Assembly: GCA_031553765.1 (NCBI GenBank)
Contig: JAVBKY010000003.1
Location: 806,001 to 870,000, forward strand
Source of the DNA: JAITMY01 sp031553765
GTDB lineage: Bacteria > Bacteroidota > Bacteroidia > Bacteroidales > UBA932
Direction: 5' to 3'
DNA: 64,000 bases
In this document: positions 26,181 to 33,980 of the stretch, piece after piece
How positions within the stretch are numbered: the first letter of the stretch is position 1
Layout: each line of letters opens with the position of its first letter
Program-made: the position numbers and the translations under genes
The notes under the pieces: model-generated
Databases searched by the model: none
Seen by the model: only the letters and a program-made list of their open reading frames with translations
What the model was told of the DNA's origin: nothing

Positions 26181-26261
26181 TACTTCCACTTTTCCTGCAG
26201 GACTTTAAGCGAGGTAAAATGGAAGTAAAATCAAACCGGTTGCGAAGCATGATGAAGCAGC
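26181..26261. repeat. Accessory-boundary repeat, copy 2
   Basis: About 81 bp that aligns with 24371-24447; the best block is TTGCGAAGCATGATGAAGCAGC (26240-26261). It includes an 11-bp inverted repeat TTTTACTTCCA (26178-26188) and TGGAAGTAAAA (26220-26230). It lies between the ArdC-like gene terminator and the promoter of the HEPN-like gene. Confidence 0.6.
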
Positions 26262-26287
26262 TGGTAGTTGGCGTTTTTTTAGGGCAC

Positions 26288-26310
26288 AAAAAAACCGCCT
26301 AAAGGGGCGG
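26288..26310 (-). terminator. Terminator of the ArdC-like gene
   Basis: On the minus strand CCGCC pairs with GGCGG (26295-26310), followed by T7 (26288-26294). Confidence 0.8.
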
Positions 26311-26418
26311 ACTGCGGAACTCCTATTTGAGCGCACCTTTGCCCCCTGTGAGGGCAAGGCTTTAAAGGTTTATACTAATTCAAGGTCAAGGGCTGTAATC
26401 CATGTTTTTAGGGCAGGA

Positions 26419-26928
26419 TTACGCCGTAAAAGCTTTTTCAAATTCGCTTGCTTCTGCTCTTGCGTAAGCGGGGGCTGCTTCGGCGGGTTCCTGGGTGGTG
26501 GCTGTTTCTTCATGGGGGCGGGTGTTACGTGGTTCTACTTGTAGGTTACTAAAGAGGTAGGCAATAGGGAAAAAATCGTACTCTTGTTCTTCGGGTTCGC
26601 CCTTGTCGCTCTGCACCTCTTTTTTGGCGTTGCGCTTGCGTGACCATAGCACAAAGGCTTTGCTTCCACGCTGCACGGCAAACCCCGCTGTTAGCCATTG
26701 GCGAAACGTTTTAAACTCCGTTGCGCCTGTGCTATCCCTGTACCAGTCGGCTATAATGTCGTTCACCTTTGCCATAGTCCACCGTTCCACCTCCTGCAGG
26801 TTGCCCGCAGCAAGGGCTTTGCCTACCATGTTTTCACGGTGCGCCCGTGCCTTTATGCTTAGCTCCTTAAGCTGTGTGCGCCTGAAATCTACCCTTTTTT
26901 GTCCATCGGTCTTTTTGTTCTCGTCCAT
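26419..26928 (-). CDS. ArdC-like N-terminal domain protein
   Basis: 169 residues from ATG at 26928. The core TEFKTFRQWLTAGFAVQRGSKAFVLWSRKR followed by YDFFPIAYLFSNLQVEP is the pattern of the single-stranded-DNA-binding domain at the N-terminus of ArdC antirestriction proteins, which is common alone in Bacteroidota phages and plasmids. The ArdC metalloprotease half is absent. It may bind incoming single-stranded DNA; an antirestriction role is inference. The tail is Ala/Glu rich. Confidence 0.6.
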   Translation of the reverse strand: MDENKKTDGQKRVDFRRTQLKELSIKARAHRENMVGKALAAGNLQEVERWTMAKVNDIIADWYRDSTGATEFKTFRQWLTAGFAVQRGSKAFVLWSRKRNAKKEVQSDKGEPEEQEYDFFPIAYLFSNLQVEPRNTRPHEETATTQEPAEAAPAYARAEASEFEKAFTA

Positions 26929-26983
26929 CTTTTTTTTACTTTTGTAATGCTTTGGTTTTTGTAACAAAAAATCTAAGTGGTAA

Positions 26984-27018
26984 CAACGGCAGGGCGCTCT
27001 ACAATAGCCCTGCCGTTG
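26984..27018. terminator. Bidirectional hairpin between 27029 and 26928 genes
   Basis: CAACGGCAGGGC and GCCCTGCCGTTG form a perfect 12-bp stem (26984-27018). A short T run follows only on the plus strand, and on the minus strand the T run is about 10 nt away, so termination strength is uncertain. Confidence 0.6.
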
Positions 27019-27028
27019 CCTTTTTCGG

Positions 27029-27451
27029 CTACGCTACAAGCTGCTTCTCAATGTCCGTAATCTTGCGGTCAATATCAACGCATAACCTCTCAATGAAGCC
27101 GGCAATCAAGCAAGGGTTGGTGATTTGCAACTTCTCTTCATCGTGATAACCCTTACCTACGCTAATGTTAAGCCGTACCGTTTCGGTGATAAAGCTGCCG
27201 CTTTTCAAATCCTTATCCATGCCTTGCGCAATGGATAGGAGCTGCTTTTGCATGCTTAGCAATACCTCTCTATTGTCGGCAAGTTCGGCTTGCTTGCGTA
27301 CCTGCTCGGTGCGCTCCTCAATAAGTTCCGCTAAAGTTTTTTGCTTTGGTGCAGCGGGTGCTGCGGTTTTGGCGGGTTGCGCTGCTGCGCTTGCGGTTGG
27401 GGCAGTCTTTGCCCCTGCTGCCTCTTGGGCTGCCTTGGTTTTGTTGTCCAT
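27029..27451 (-). CDS. Hypothetical protein with Ala/Pro-rich N-terminus and coiled coil
   Basis: 140 residues. The first 38 residues are Ala, Pro and Lys rich. A coiled coil runs from about 40 to 80, then a small mixed domain (ETVRLNISVGKGYHDEEKLQITNPCLIAGFIERLCVDID). It directly precedes the ArdC-like gene, and I recall such pairs in Bacteroidota elements. It is the first gene after the terL terminator. Function unknown. Confidence 0.5.
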   Translation of the reverse strand: MDNKTKAAQEAAGAKTAPTASAAAQPAKTAAPAAPKQKTLAELIEERTEQVRKQAELADNREVLLSMQKQLLSIAQGMDKDLKSGSFITETVRLNISVGKGYHDEEKLQITNPCLIAGFIERLCVDIDRKITDIEKQLVA

Positions 27452-27651
27452 AAAACAAAAATTAAGTGGTAAATAAATGTGCGTTTCGGTGCTCTACTAC
27501 CTTAACGCTCCATAAAGATAGAAATAAATTTCGATATAACAAAATAATAATCAGTAGTTTGCAGGTGTTTTTGGTTAAAAAGTGTGAGATTTTTAGCATT
27601 GTATTTTTCTGTTTTTCATTGAGTTGCACTTTTGCAAGCATTTTCACATAA
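27452..27651. other. AT-rich gap without a clear gene
   Basis: About 200 bp, AT-rich, upstream of the 140-residue ORF. It probably holds its promoter, but no exact TAnnTTTG match was found on the minus strand (TAATTTTTG near 27467 is closest). Confidence 0.4.
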
Positions 27652-28053
27652 AATTTGTTGCAACGTATTGTTTTTTAAATGATTAAAGGGGTTGTAAGGG
27701 GAATTTCACCCCTTAATCCGTCAGAAGACCCCGCTCCGCCCTGTCGAAGAAAGTGCGGAAGCACCTTTTTTTTGACCGTAATATGCTGCGGGGGGTGGCT
27801 CGGTGTAGGGCGCGCCCCCTCAAAAAGCATCGCACCCGTGAGGGTGCGATACCGCTGTGTTATGTGGGTAGGGAGTGGGAGGGTAAGGAAGCCTGTCGTT
27901 GCGCATGCGCATAGCGCAAGCATCGAGTGGCTTGTGCGCTACCGTGCAACTCTCACCTAAGAGTAGCGTAGTGAAGGAGTGCGCGTTGCCCAGCGTGCGG
28001 GCATGGCGCACGCTCGTAACGAGCGAATCGTGGTGAGTGTTGTGGTAGATGGG
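27652..28053. other. GC-rich, hairpin-rich non-coding region behind terL
   Basis: About 400 bp with no supported gene, GC-rich against AT-rich neighbours. It contains hairpins CGCTCG-TTAC-CGAGCG (near 28012-28026), AGCGCAAGC/GCTTGTGCGCT (near 27911-27945), the terminator at 27829-27850, and GTGC-GGAA-GCAC followed by T8 on the plus strand (27753-27773). It could hold a structured RNA, a 3' UTR or a packaging site. Confidence 0.45.
27822..27850 (-). terminator. Terminator of the terminase operon
   Basis: On the minus strand ATCGCACCC pairs perfectly with GGGTGCGAT (27829-27850), followed by GCTTTTTG. It ends the capsid-terminase operon about 200 nt past terL. Confidence 0.85.
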
Positions 28054-29694
28054 TTAGCGCTGGCCAACGAATTCAACGCCGCCGGCATCAGCGTAGGAGG
28101 GATACGTGTAGTAAAAGTTGGCTCCTATGAAAAGAGTATCCCAGGCGTCGGTAATGTGTGTCTTGGTTTCATCGGGTTGCTGTGGGCTATCGGGCAGCTT
28201 CTCGGCCGATTTATCCTTCTCAAATCCGTTGCGCCCGGTTCTTATACCCGCCTGCTCCATGGCGAGCTTCAGGTACTCATTATTCAAAAGATTAAAGCGA
28301 GGAAAGAGCAGGTCGGGATCACCCTTCAGGGCGCGGTCAATTTCCTTGTGCTTCCAGTCATGGGGTACAGGTTGGCCAAGGTAAACACCTGTTACATCCC
28401 AATTGCTTCCCTTTAGGATGCGCTCAATGGTATCGTAGTACGACTCGTCACTACTGCCGGTGGTCCATACAAAGGTGGCATCGTAGAACACTACTACCTC
28501 CTTCTTAATCTTGGGTAGGTAGTAGTCGTAGAAAACCTTTACCAGCTCAGGCAGCTTGCGAGGTGTTTTCACAAATAGCGACTTTATTGTGCGCAGTTCT
28601 CCGTCTATAATCTGTCCAACCACTACGGAGTTGATAGCAGCATTGCTATCAAACGCTATGTAAAGCGGTTCATCAAAATCAAGGTCGGCATCACCAAGGC
28701 AATTCACGCCACGGTACGCCTCGAAATTATACCCGATAAGGCTTAGCCTTCCGTTATCGGTACTTGGTATGTAGAAGTGCAGGTCGTCATCCAGCGCCGG
28801 GTAGAAACCGTTGGCGACTTTGAGCAGACGCTCATTGCAAATGGAGGTGCGAAAAAGCACATCAGGCAGATCGCGCTTCATTTGCCATATCCAATCTTCG
28901 CCTAAGATTTCAAAGTGATCAATGATGGAGTACTCGGCGTAAAAAGTGGCCGCAGCCCTCCACTGCACCAAATCGCGCATTACTTTGGCGAGTTCTGCCT
29001 GTACGTAGTCATTCCTATCCGGAAGCGATTTGAGGTAAATATAGCGCGAATAGGCGTGCCTAATGCCGGCTATGAGTTCCTTGTCCATATCCTTTTCTTT
29101 CTCCAGTATCCACATGCCCATTTTGGAGGTGGGCATATCGGTAGAGGCATGTACGCTGTGGTGCCAGGGGCAACTGGCAAAGTACTGCCGATTACCACGG
29201 TTGGCGGGAAAAATCTCGGACTTGAGCTTGTTGTAGTCGATGTACTTCGCCTCGCTGATGATGAGCCAGTCCAGGTTCATGGAGTTGGCGCTCATGGCGC
29301 GATCGAGCGAAAGGATGTGCATAATGCTACCGTTGTACCACGATAGCACGTTGTCGTAGCTGAAGGGCTGAATGTAGGGCGTTTTAAAGCCGGCTGATTT
29401 GGGCGGACGCACGCCAATGAAGTAGTGCTTGCCCTGAATGTAACCCCAGCGCGAAAGCGCGTGGCAAATGGCGGGTAGCGTATTTTGTAGGGCCTTGGAG
29501 TAGGTGGGTGAAACAAAACCACCGCAGCTGCGCGGCATGGCGTTCATGTTGCGTACCATGTCGTAGGCGTCGAAGCCCTCGGATTTTCCAAGGCCACGCG
29601 AGGCGACAATGTACGTGTTTTTAGCAGCAACCGCCATTACCTCGCGCTGCGGGGCGTTGAAGTATAACTTGCGTTTATTGATGTGGCTATTCAT
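28054..29694 (-). CDS. terL: Terminase large subunit
   Basis: 546 residues, full length. The ATPase-nuclease motor packages DNA into proheads. Walker A is ASRGLGKSEG (about 31-40) and Walker B with catalytic Glu is WLIISEAKYI (about 143-152). The RNase-H-like nuclease acidic residues are Asp349 (IAFDSNAAIN), Asp405 (VFYDAT) and Asp516/519 (HITDAWDT). It overlaps the small-subunit gene by 8 nt and is the last gene of its operon. Confidence 0.93.
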   Translation of the reverse strand: MNSHINKRKLYFNAPQREVMAVAAKNTYIVASRGLGKSEGFDAYDMVRNMNAMPRSCGGFVSPTYSKALQNTLPAICHALSRWGYIQGKHYFIGVRPPKSAGFKTPYIQPFSYDNVLSWYNGSIMHILSLDRAMSANSMNLDWLIISEAKYIDYNKLKSEIFPANRGNRQYFASCPWHHSVHASTDMPTSKMGMWILEKEKDMDKELIAGIRHAYSRYIYLKSLPDRNDYVQAELAKVMRDLVQWRAAATFYAEYSIIDHFEILGEDWIWQMKRDLPDVLFRTSICNERLLKVANGFYPALDDDLHFYIPSTDNGRLSLIGYNFEAYRGVNCLGDADLDFDEPLYIAFDSNAAINSVVVGQIIDGELRTIKSLFVKTPRKLPELVKVFYDYYLPKIKKEVVVFYDATFVWTTGSSDESYYDTIERILKGSNWDVTGVYLGQPVPHDWKHKEIDRALKGDPDLLFPRFNLLNNEYLKLAMEQAGIRTGRNGFEKDKSAEKLPDSPQQPDETKTHITDAWDTLFIGANFYYTYPSYADAGGVEFVGQR

Positions 29695-30286
29695 CCTTTT
29701 TTACTTCAGTATAATCCACGTCAACCGCCGGCATCTTCAGGCGCTTGCGAATGGTAGCCCGCCTTGCCTCATAATCCTTCTTATTTTCGCCCGGAATACC
29801 CAGCACGGTAATATCGTCAGTGGGCTCGAAGTTGGGCTGCGGAAACGCCTCCCAGTCCATTGGCTCCATCTCGTCCTTATCCAGCTTAAAATACTTACCC
29901 AACTTGTCGGCAGCCAACACCACACCGTCAACGTTCTTTTTATCTTTGGCCGTTTTCATGGCCCACACCAGGTTCTCATACACCAGGTGACGCACCCACG
30001 ATTTATGAGCTGTTTTTACATCTCCCAGCAGCACGCGCACAGCATCAATATCACGGTAAGCCGTTGCCTTGGTAACGGAGGAAAAAGCGCTCATTTCGCC
30101 ACCATTGACAATAAACGCTACCATATCCTTTACGGGGGTTAGCGGCTCATCAAGCCACTTGGTGTAAATGGCAGCCCAGCGCTTGCGGATCTCCTGCTCA
30201 TCCCGGGTGAGGTATAAGGCTGCTTCATCAGCCGGCTTGAAGAGGTTCGCCGCAATTTTTTCTTGTAGTGTGATCGCCTTACTCAT
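29687..30286 (-). CDS. Putative terminase small subunit
   Basis: 199 residues. A helical N-terminal part with KATAYRDIDAVRVLLGDVKTAHKSWVRHLVYENLVWAMKTAKDKKNVDGVVLAADKLGKYF, an HTH and oligomerisation-like pattern, followed by an acidic proline-containing tail. The position immediately before terL with an 8-nt overlap supports a DNA-recognition subunit. The gene at 30283 is the alternative candidate. Confidence 0.6.
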   Translation of the reverse strand: MSKAITLQEKIAANLFKPADEAALYLTRDEQEIRKRWAAIYTKWLDEPLTPVKDMVAFIVNGGEMSAFSSVTKATAYRDIDAVRVLLGDVKTAHKSWVRHLVYENLVWAMKTAKDKKNVDGVVLAADKLGKYFKLDKDEMEPMDWEAFPQPNFEPTDDITVLGIPGENKKDYEARRATIRKRLKMPAVDVDYTEVKKDE

Positions 30287-30573
30287 AAATTCTGTGCTGC
30301 TATATATTTTTCTGCCAACTCCTCCGCTTGGGGGCTTCCCACCTTAGCCAACTTCACCACATTTTGGTGTAGCGCCAGTTTGGTGCGCAGCCGTCCGCGC
30401 TGGTAGGCGGCGTAAATGTCGTTAGAGGTCCACTCCAGACAGTGCAACCTGAAGCAGTCGTATTGCTCAGCGGCTATGCCTATCAGAATGGCAATATCTT
30501 GTGGTGGCATTAGCGCTTCGGCCATTGCCTCTACCTGTTGCAGCTGTTCCGGTGTTAACGTCATAAGTTCCAA
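30283..30573 (-). CDS. Small HTH-like phage packaging-region protein
   Basis: 96 residues. LTPEQLQQVEAMAEALMPPQDIAILIGIAAEQYDCF is a helix-turn-helix-like pattern, and LRTKLALHQNVVKLAKVGSPQAEELAEKYI is an oligomerisation-like helix pair; both are common in small terminase-like proteins. It may bind DNA with the 199-residue protein. ATGA overlap with the next gene. Confidence 0.5.
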   Translation of the reverse strand: MELMTLTPEQLQQVEAMAEALMPPQDIAILIGIAAEQYDCFRLHCLEWTSNDIYAAYQRGRLRTKLALHQNVVKLAKVGSPQAEELAEKYIAAQNL

Positions 30574-31046
30574 GGCTGCGCGGTTTCGTATGCCTGGCTG
30601 AAGGCCGCGCTAAAAAAGTCAAACATGTTGCGGTCGCTAAACAGTACGCCGTTTTCCCAACGTGCGTTAGTGTTTAGGTTGGCGCTACCCAATAGCGTAA
30701 CGTGGTGCTGCTCGTTTTCAATGAGCAGCAGCTTGGCGTGGTTGCTGGCAATGCGAATGTGCGGCGTGATGTGCGAGGCAAAGCCAAGCATGTCCATCTT
30801 GTGCCGCTGCACGGTGAAGTCGAGTAGCAGACGCAGGCTTGCGATCGCGCCGCTGTCGATGCTAAAAAATAGCGGGCGCAGGCTATCTTCGCTTACGCTG
30901 AAGGTGGCAATGGATACGTGCGCTTTGCCTGTACTACTTAGCAAAATGGGCAGCACCTCATGTACTGCCCATTCGCCTTTGTGAAAAAAGGGCGTGGGGT
31001 TGCCCGATTGCAACCCCTCCACCAGGTGCTTAACTGCCGGCTTCAA
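30561..31046 (-). CDS. Phospholipase-D-like (HKD) domain protein
   Basis: 161 residues. NHAKLLLIENEQHHVTLLGSANLNTNARWENGV is a single HxK motif followed by the SANL(N) strand of the PLD superfamily. Single-HKD proteins dimerise to form one active site, as in Nuc-type endonucleases. It overlaps both neighbours in the capsid-terminase operon. It may be a nuclease acting during packaging or capsid maturation; no signal peptide is present, so a secreted phospholipase is unlikely. Confidence 0.7.
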   Translation of the reverse strand: MKPAVKHLVEGLQSGNPTPFFHKGEWAVHEVLPILLSSTGKAHVSIATFSVSEDSLRPLFFSIDSGAIASLRLLLDFTVQRHKMDMLGFASHITPHIRIASNHAKLLLIENEQHHVTLLGSANLNTNARWENGVLFSDRNMFDFFSAAFSQAYETAQPWNL

Positions 31047-31761
31047 TGAGTTGCTCTTCTATTTGTTCCAACTCAGTGCGTAGCTTATCAAGCCTACCCT
31101 CAATTTTGGTCTTAATATTGGGCTTGTTTTGCCCCTTCAGCTTTTTCTCGTCGCGCGAGATATAGCCTTCAACCAACTTTTTGCGGCTTACCAGGTAGGC
31201 ACCTTTTGCTATGGGATTTTCAGGCAATACGGCCGTTGGAATTTCTTCCAGGTGCTTATCGTTGTCCTGCAGGAAGTCGTCGATTTCTGCCCACATGGTA
31301 GCGCGGTTGTCATCCTTTTCGCACAACTCTTCCGCGAGCGCTCTTGCCTCCTCGTCGGTCAGGTTTTCATCCTTGAGCTTAGTGTGCAGGTTGGCAATTT
31401 CAGGCGTAAGTTCGCGCACTAAATCCAACTTCAGTCGTAGCGGCTTTGGCAGTTCTTCAGCTGTCAAGTCCTCGGCCTTAATTTTTACAGGATCCTGCAC
31501 AACTTTACCAAGGGCACTATTGATGATGGTAGTTGCCGATGTTGCTGCGGCAGCTGCTACACTTTGCGCTATGATGGTGAGCTGCGAGATAAGCATGTTA
31601 AAGGCTACACCACCTACGGCAGCATCCTTGTTTTTCTCAAAGTAGGCGCTGTACTTATCCTTCAGCACCTTTGAGGCGCACGCATTAAAGAGCGCTACCC
31701 CCTCGCTATACTTGCGCTGCTTGTCTTCAAGCCACGCCTTAATTTCTTGTGGTTTACTCAT
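31030..31761 (-). CDS. Conserved phage protein of the capsid-tail region
   Basis: 243 residues, almost entirely helical, with a charged C-terminal coiled coil (GRLDKLRTELEQIEEQLIEAG). The N-terminus SKPQEIKAWLEDKQRKYSEGVALFNACAS recalls proteins I have seen in the structural region of Bacteroidota phages. Hydrophobic residues 72-85 (SVAAAAATSATTII) are not a clear TM. Function unknown. Confidence 0.5.
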   Translation of the reverse strand: MSKPQEIKAWLEDKQRKYSEGVALFNACASKVLKDKYSAYFEKNKDAAVGGVAFNMLISQLTIIAQSVAAAAATSATTIINSALGKVVQDPVKIKAEDLTAEELPKPLRLKLDLVRELTPEIANLHTKLKDENLTDEEARALAEELCEKDDNRATMWAEIDDFLQDNDKHLEEIPTAVLPENPIAKGAYLVSRKKLVEGYISRDEKKLKGQNKPNIKTKIEGRLDKLRTELEQIEEQLIEAGS

Positions 31762-31781
31762 GTATTAAAGTAATGTGGGGG

Positions 31782-32363
31782 CTATGCCCCCGGTTCAACT
31801 TCCTCTTCAACTGCTGCCGCATTTAAGTCGATGGGCATGCCCATGTATTGCTTTGGAATGTGCTGCCCTTCTACCTCGTAGGTGAAGGTGTAGCCGCGCG
31901 CATCGGCTGCCTTTTGCCCGCCATCAAAAGCCGGTTTCACAACAGCGGGGTAGCTCTCGTTACCCACCATTAGCTGGCGACCATCGTGCTCGTCAATCAG
32001 CAGGTAGCAGGTGCCGTTTACAAGTTCGGCAGCCAGCGCGTCAGCCGTGTCTTTATCGCCTACCCTGAACTGTCCGCTTGGCTTGAAGCTGGATGAGCCA
32101 ACCTCACCCTGCGGTTCTCCCTTGTAGCCCACGCTTCCGGGTACGCAATCTACTACCATCAGCTTGCCACCCGTCTTTAGGGTAAATGAGCCGGTTACCT
32201 TGCAGCGCGTTGCGGGTGAAGGCTCACCCATCATCATAGCGTCGCGCCTGGGCACGGCAGTAACATCACACTTGCGATAGATGCCAATTCGTGAGCGATA
32301 ACCGCCCATAACTTCAGGGGCGCATTCGCCCCCATCAAGTACGTTAAAGGGTTTTGTTCCCAT
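31782..32363 (-). CDS. Probable major tail tube protein
   Basis: 193 residues, beta-rich. The end of the domain, ARGYTFTYEVEGQHIPKQYMG, and the central strands (KVTGSFTLKTGGKLMVVDCVPG, SSSFKPSGQFRVGDKDT) fit a tail-tube beta sandwich. It follows the major capsid gene by 66 nt. An alternative is a head decoration protein; the call is by resemblance. Confidence 0.5.
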   Translation of the reverse strand: MGTKPFNVLDGGECAPEVMGGYRSRIGIYRKCDVTAVPRRDAMMMGEPSPATRCKVTGSFTLKTGGKLMVVDCVPGSVGYKGEPQGEVGSSSFKPSGQFRVGDKDTADALAAELVNGTCYLLIDEHDGRQLMVGNESYPAVVKPAFDGGQKAADARGYTFTYEVEGQHIPKQYMGMPIDLNAAAVEEEVEPGA

Positions 32364-32429
32364 GTGTTTTTCTTAATAAAATGTTTTACAAAAAGAATAA
32401 GCGTAAGGCCTGCGCCTTAGCAGCAACTA

Positions 32430-33500
32430 CTAGTAGTCGCCGCTAAGGTTGATGCCCGTGTTTTGCTGTTCGTTGGTCATGAACAGATGCTTGCCTACGG
32501 TCTTTACGCAGGTGCCGAAAGCGGCTTGAGCAAAGAACTGCGGCAGGTTGGGGTTCTTATTGATGTCGCGCACCTGTACCATTTGCGCAGCGATGTCGGT
32601 GCTGATACCGAAGCTGAACAAATCTTTTTCGCGTGGATCCTCTACCTCGCCGCTTAGCGTGAGCTTGCTGCCGGAGCCAAGGCATACGTGGCTGAGAACT
32701 TCGAGATTGGGTGCCATCACCTTTTCCTTGATTGCAGTAATGGTTTCTGCTATGGTTGGGTCCTTGGTGTACTTCACCTTGTTGCCATACGCTGCCGTAA
32801 CTGCGAGCAATGCGCTATCGGATAAGCGCAGGCGTGCCTTCCCTGAACGCAGCTTGGGTGATGCAGCAAGCAACCACTTTAGCAGGTTATCAAAAGCCGA
32901 AGTATCGTTACCATCTACAGGAGTTGTCAGTTCACCTGAAGCAACCAGGTTGCCCTTTGCTTCTGCGACTTCGCCGGCGGCGATGAGCGCGTTAATGATG
33001 GTGTAGAAGCCATCAAAAGCCGCGTGTGCCTCGTTGCTGGTTTCATCGTGTTCACCAAAGAACAGGTTGTTGATCACATCTTCGGACATGGTGCTGGCCA
33101 TGTTGAAGAGGATGATTGCTTCCAGGGGGTGCTTACCCTTGGCAAGGTCAACCGGCTGTCCGCCGTTAACCAGCACCTGCTTCTTATCATCGAAGTCGTA
33201 ACGAGTAATGTCGTCCACGGTTTCGATGTACGAGCGGTACATGTTTAGCGGCATCTGCCTCATGCGGCCGAGTTCGGCGCGTGATACAATTTCCTTGCCC
33301 AAGGCGTAGGGCGTAAGCAAACCACCTTTGCGTTCCAACGTTAGGTAGTTGTAGGTTTGGATAAGACTAACTACGTTAATCTTAAGCGCGGCAGCCACCT
33401 CGGCTATCTTGAGCACGGGGACTTGCGCAATGTGCGCGTTGTAGGTTTCGGCTGCTCTTTGCAGCAGGGAAACGCTAATAATGGGGGTTGGTTTGGCCAT
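32430..33500 (-). CDS. Major capsid protein
   Basis: 356 residues, follows a scaffold-like gene and a capsid protease, which is the canonical order. The sequence has no enzymatic motif; long helix near the N-terminus and beta-rich C-terminus (SGSKLTLSGEVEDPREKDLFSFGISTDIAAQMVQVRDINKNP) fit an HK97-like coat protein. Assigned from position, size and likely high expression. A weak hairpin (TAAGGC/GCCTTA, 32404-32419) follows. Confidence 0.7.
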   Translation of the reverse strand: MAKPTPIISVSLLQRAAETYNAHIAQVPVLKIAEVAAALKINVVSLIQTYNYLTLERKGGLLTPYALGKEIVSRAELGRMRQMPLNMYRSYIETVDDITRYDFDDKKQVLVNGGQPVDLAKGKHPLEAIILFNMASTMSEDVINNLFFGEHDETSNEAHAAFDGFYTIINALIAAGEVAEAKGNLVASGELTTPVDGNDTSAFDNLLKWLLAASPKLRSGKARLRLSDSALLAVTAAYGNKVKYTKDPTIAETITAIKEKVMAPNLEVLSHVCLGSGSKLTLSGEVEDPREKDLFSFGISTDIAAQMVQVRDINKNPNLPQFFAQAAFGTCVKTVGKHLFMTNEQQNTGINLSGDY

Positions 33501-33530
33501 TTTTCTATTGAATTTTTAAAGGTTATACAA

Positions 33531-33968
33531 TTACACCAGGCCTTCGTTGCGCATGGTGGCAAGCAGGTTGGCGCCACTCTTGCCATCAAGCGCCGCGATT
33601 ACACTATCGCCTTCGCCTGCGGTGGTTTCCTGGTTAGATTGAGCTGCGGCACCTTGCGCACCGGCACCCTTCTTCAGGTTATCTACTTGTGTAGTGAGTT
33701 CACTCACTTGCTGCTCGGAGGCGGTTAACTTGGTTTGCAGGTCGGTGCTGGCCTGTTGGGCTGCTTCCAACTTTGCTTGCAGGTCTTGAAGTTGCTGGCT
33801 TTGCTCGGTATCCACTTTTGCACTAGCCAGCATCTCAATGATGGAGTCGGCGGTCATTTCCGTACCTTCAGGTGCGGTGGCCTTGAAGGCTGCTTCAAGG
33901 GCTTCAAGTTTTTCGGCTTTGGCCGATAGCGCTGCAAATGCAACCGCGCTTAAAAATTTCCACTTCAT
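33531..33968 (-). CDS. Scaffold-like coiled-coil protein
   Basis: 145 residues. A long Gln/Leu/Ala coiled coil (about 55-110, EQSQQLQDLQAKLEAAQQ) is followed by a disordered Gly/Ala linker and a conserved-looking C-terminal end (DSVIAALDGKSGANLLATMRNEGLV). Encoded between protease and capsid genes, it is the best scaffold candidate. The N-terminus (MKWKFLSAVAFAAL) looks partly like a signal peptide but is probably a helix. Confidence 0.6.
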   Translation of the reverse strand: MKWKFLSAVAFAALSAKAEKLEALEAAFKATAPEGTEMTADSIIEMLASAKVDTEQSQQLQDLQAKLEAAQQASTDLQTKLTASEQQVSELTTQVDNLKKGAGAQGAAAQSNQETTAGEGDSVIAALDGKSGANLLATMRNEGLV

Positions 33969-33980
33969 TTTGAAAAGGTT

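Noticed and set aside
27675..27960. ORFs on both strands in the GC-rich block behind terL
   Set aside because: They overlap each other, cross the terminator hairpin 27829-27850 and have low-complexity composition; treated as non-coding.
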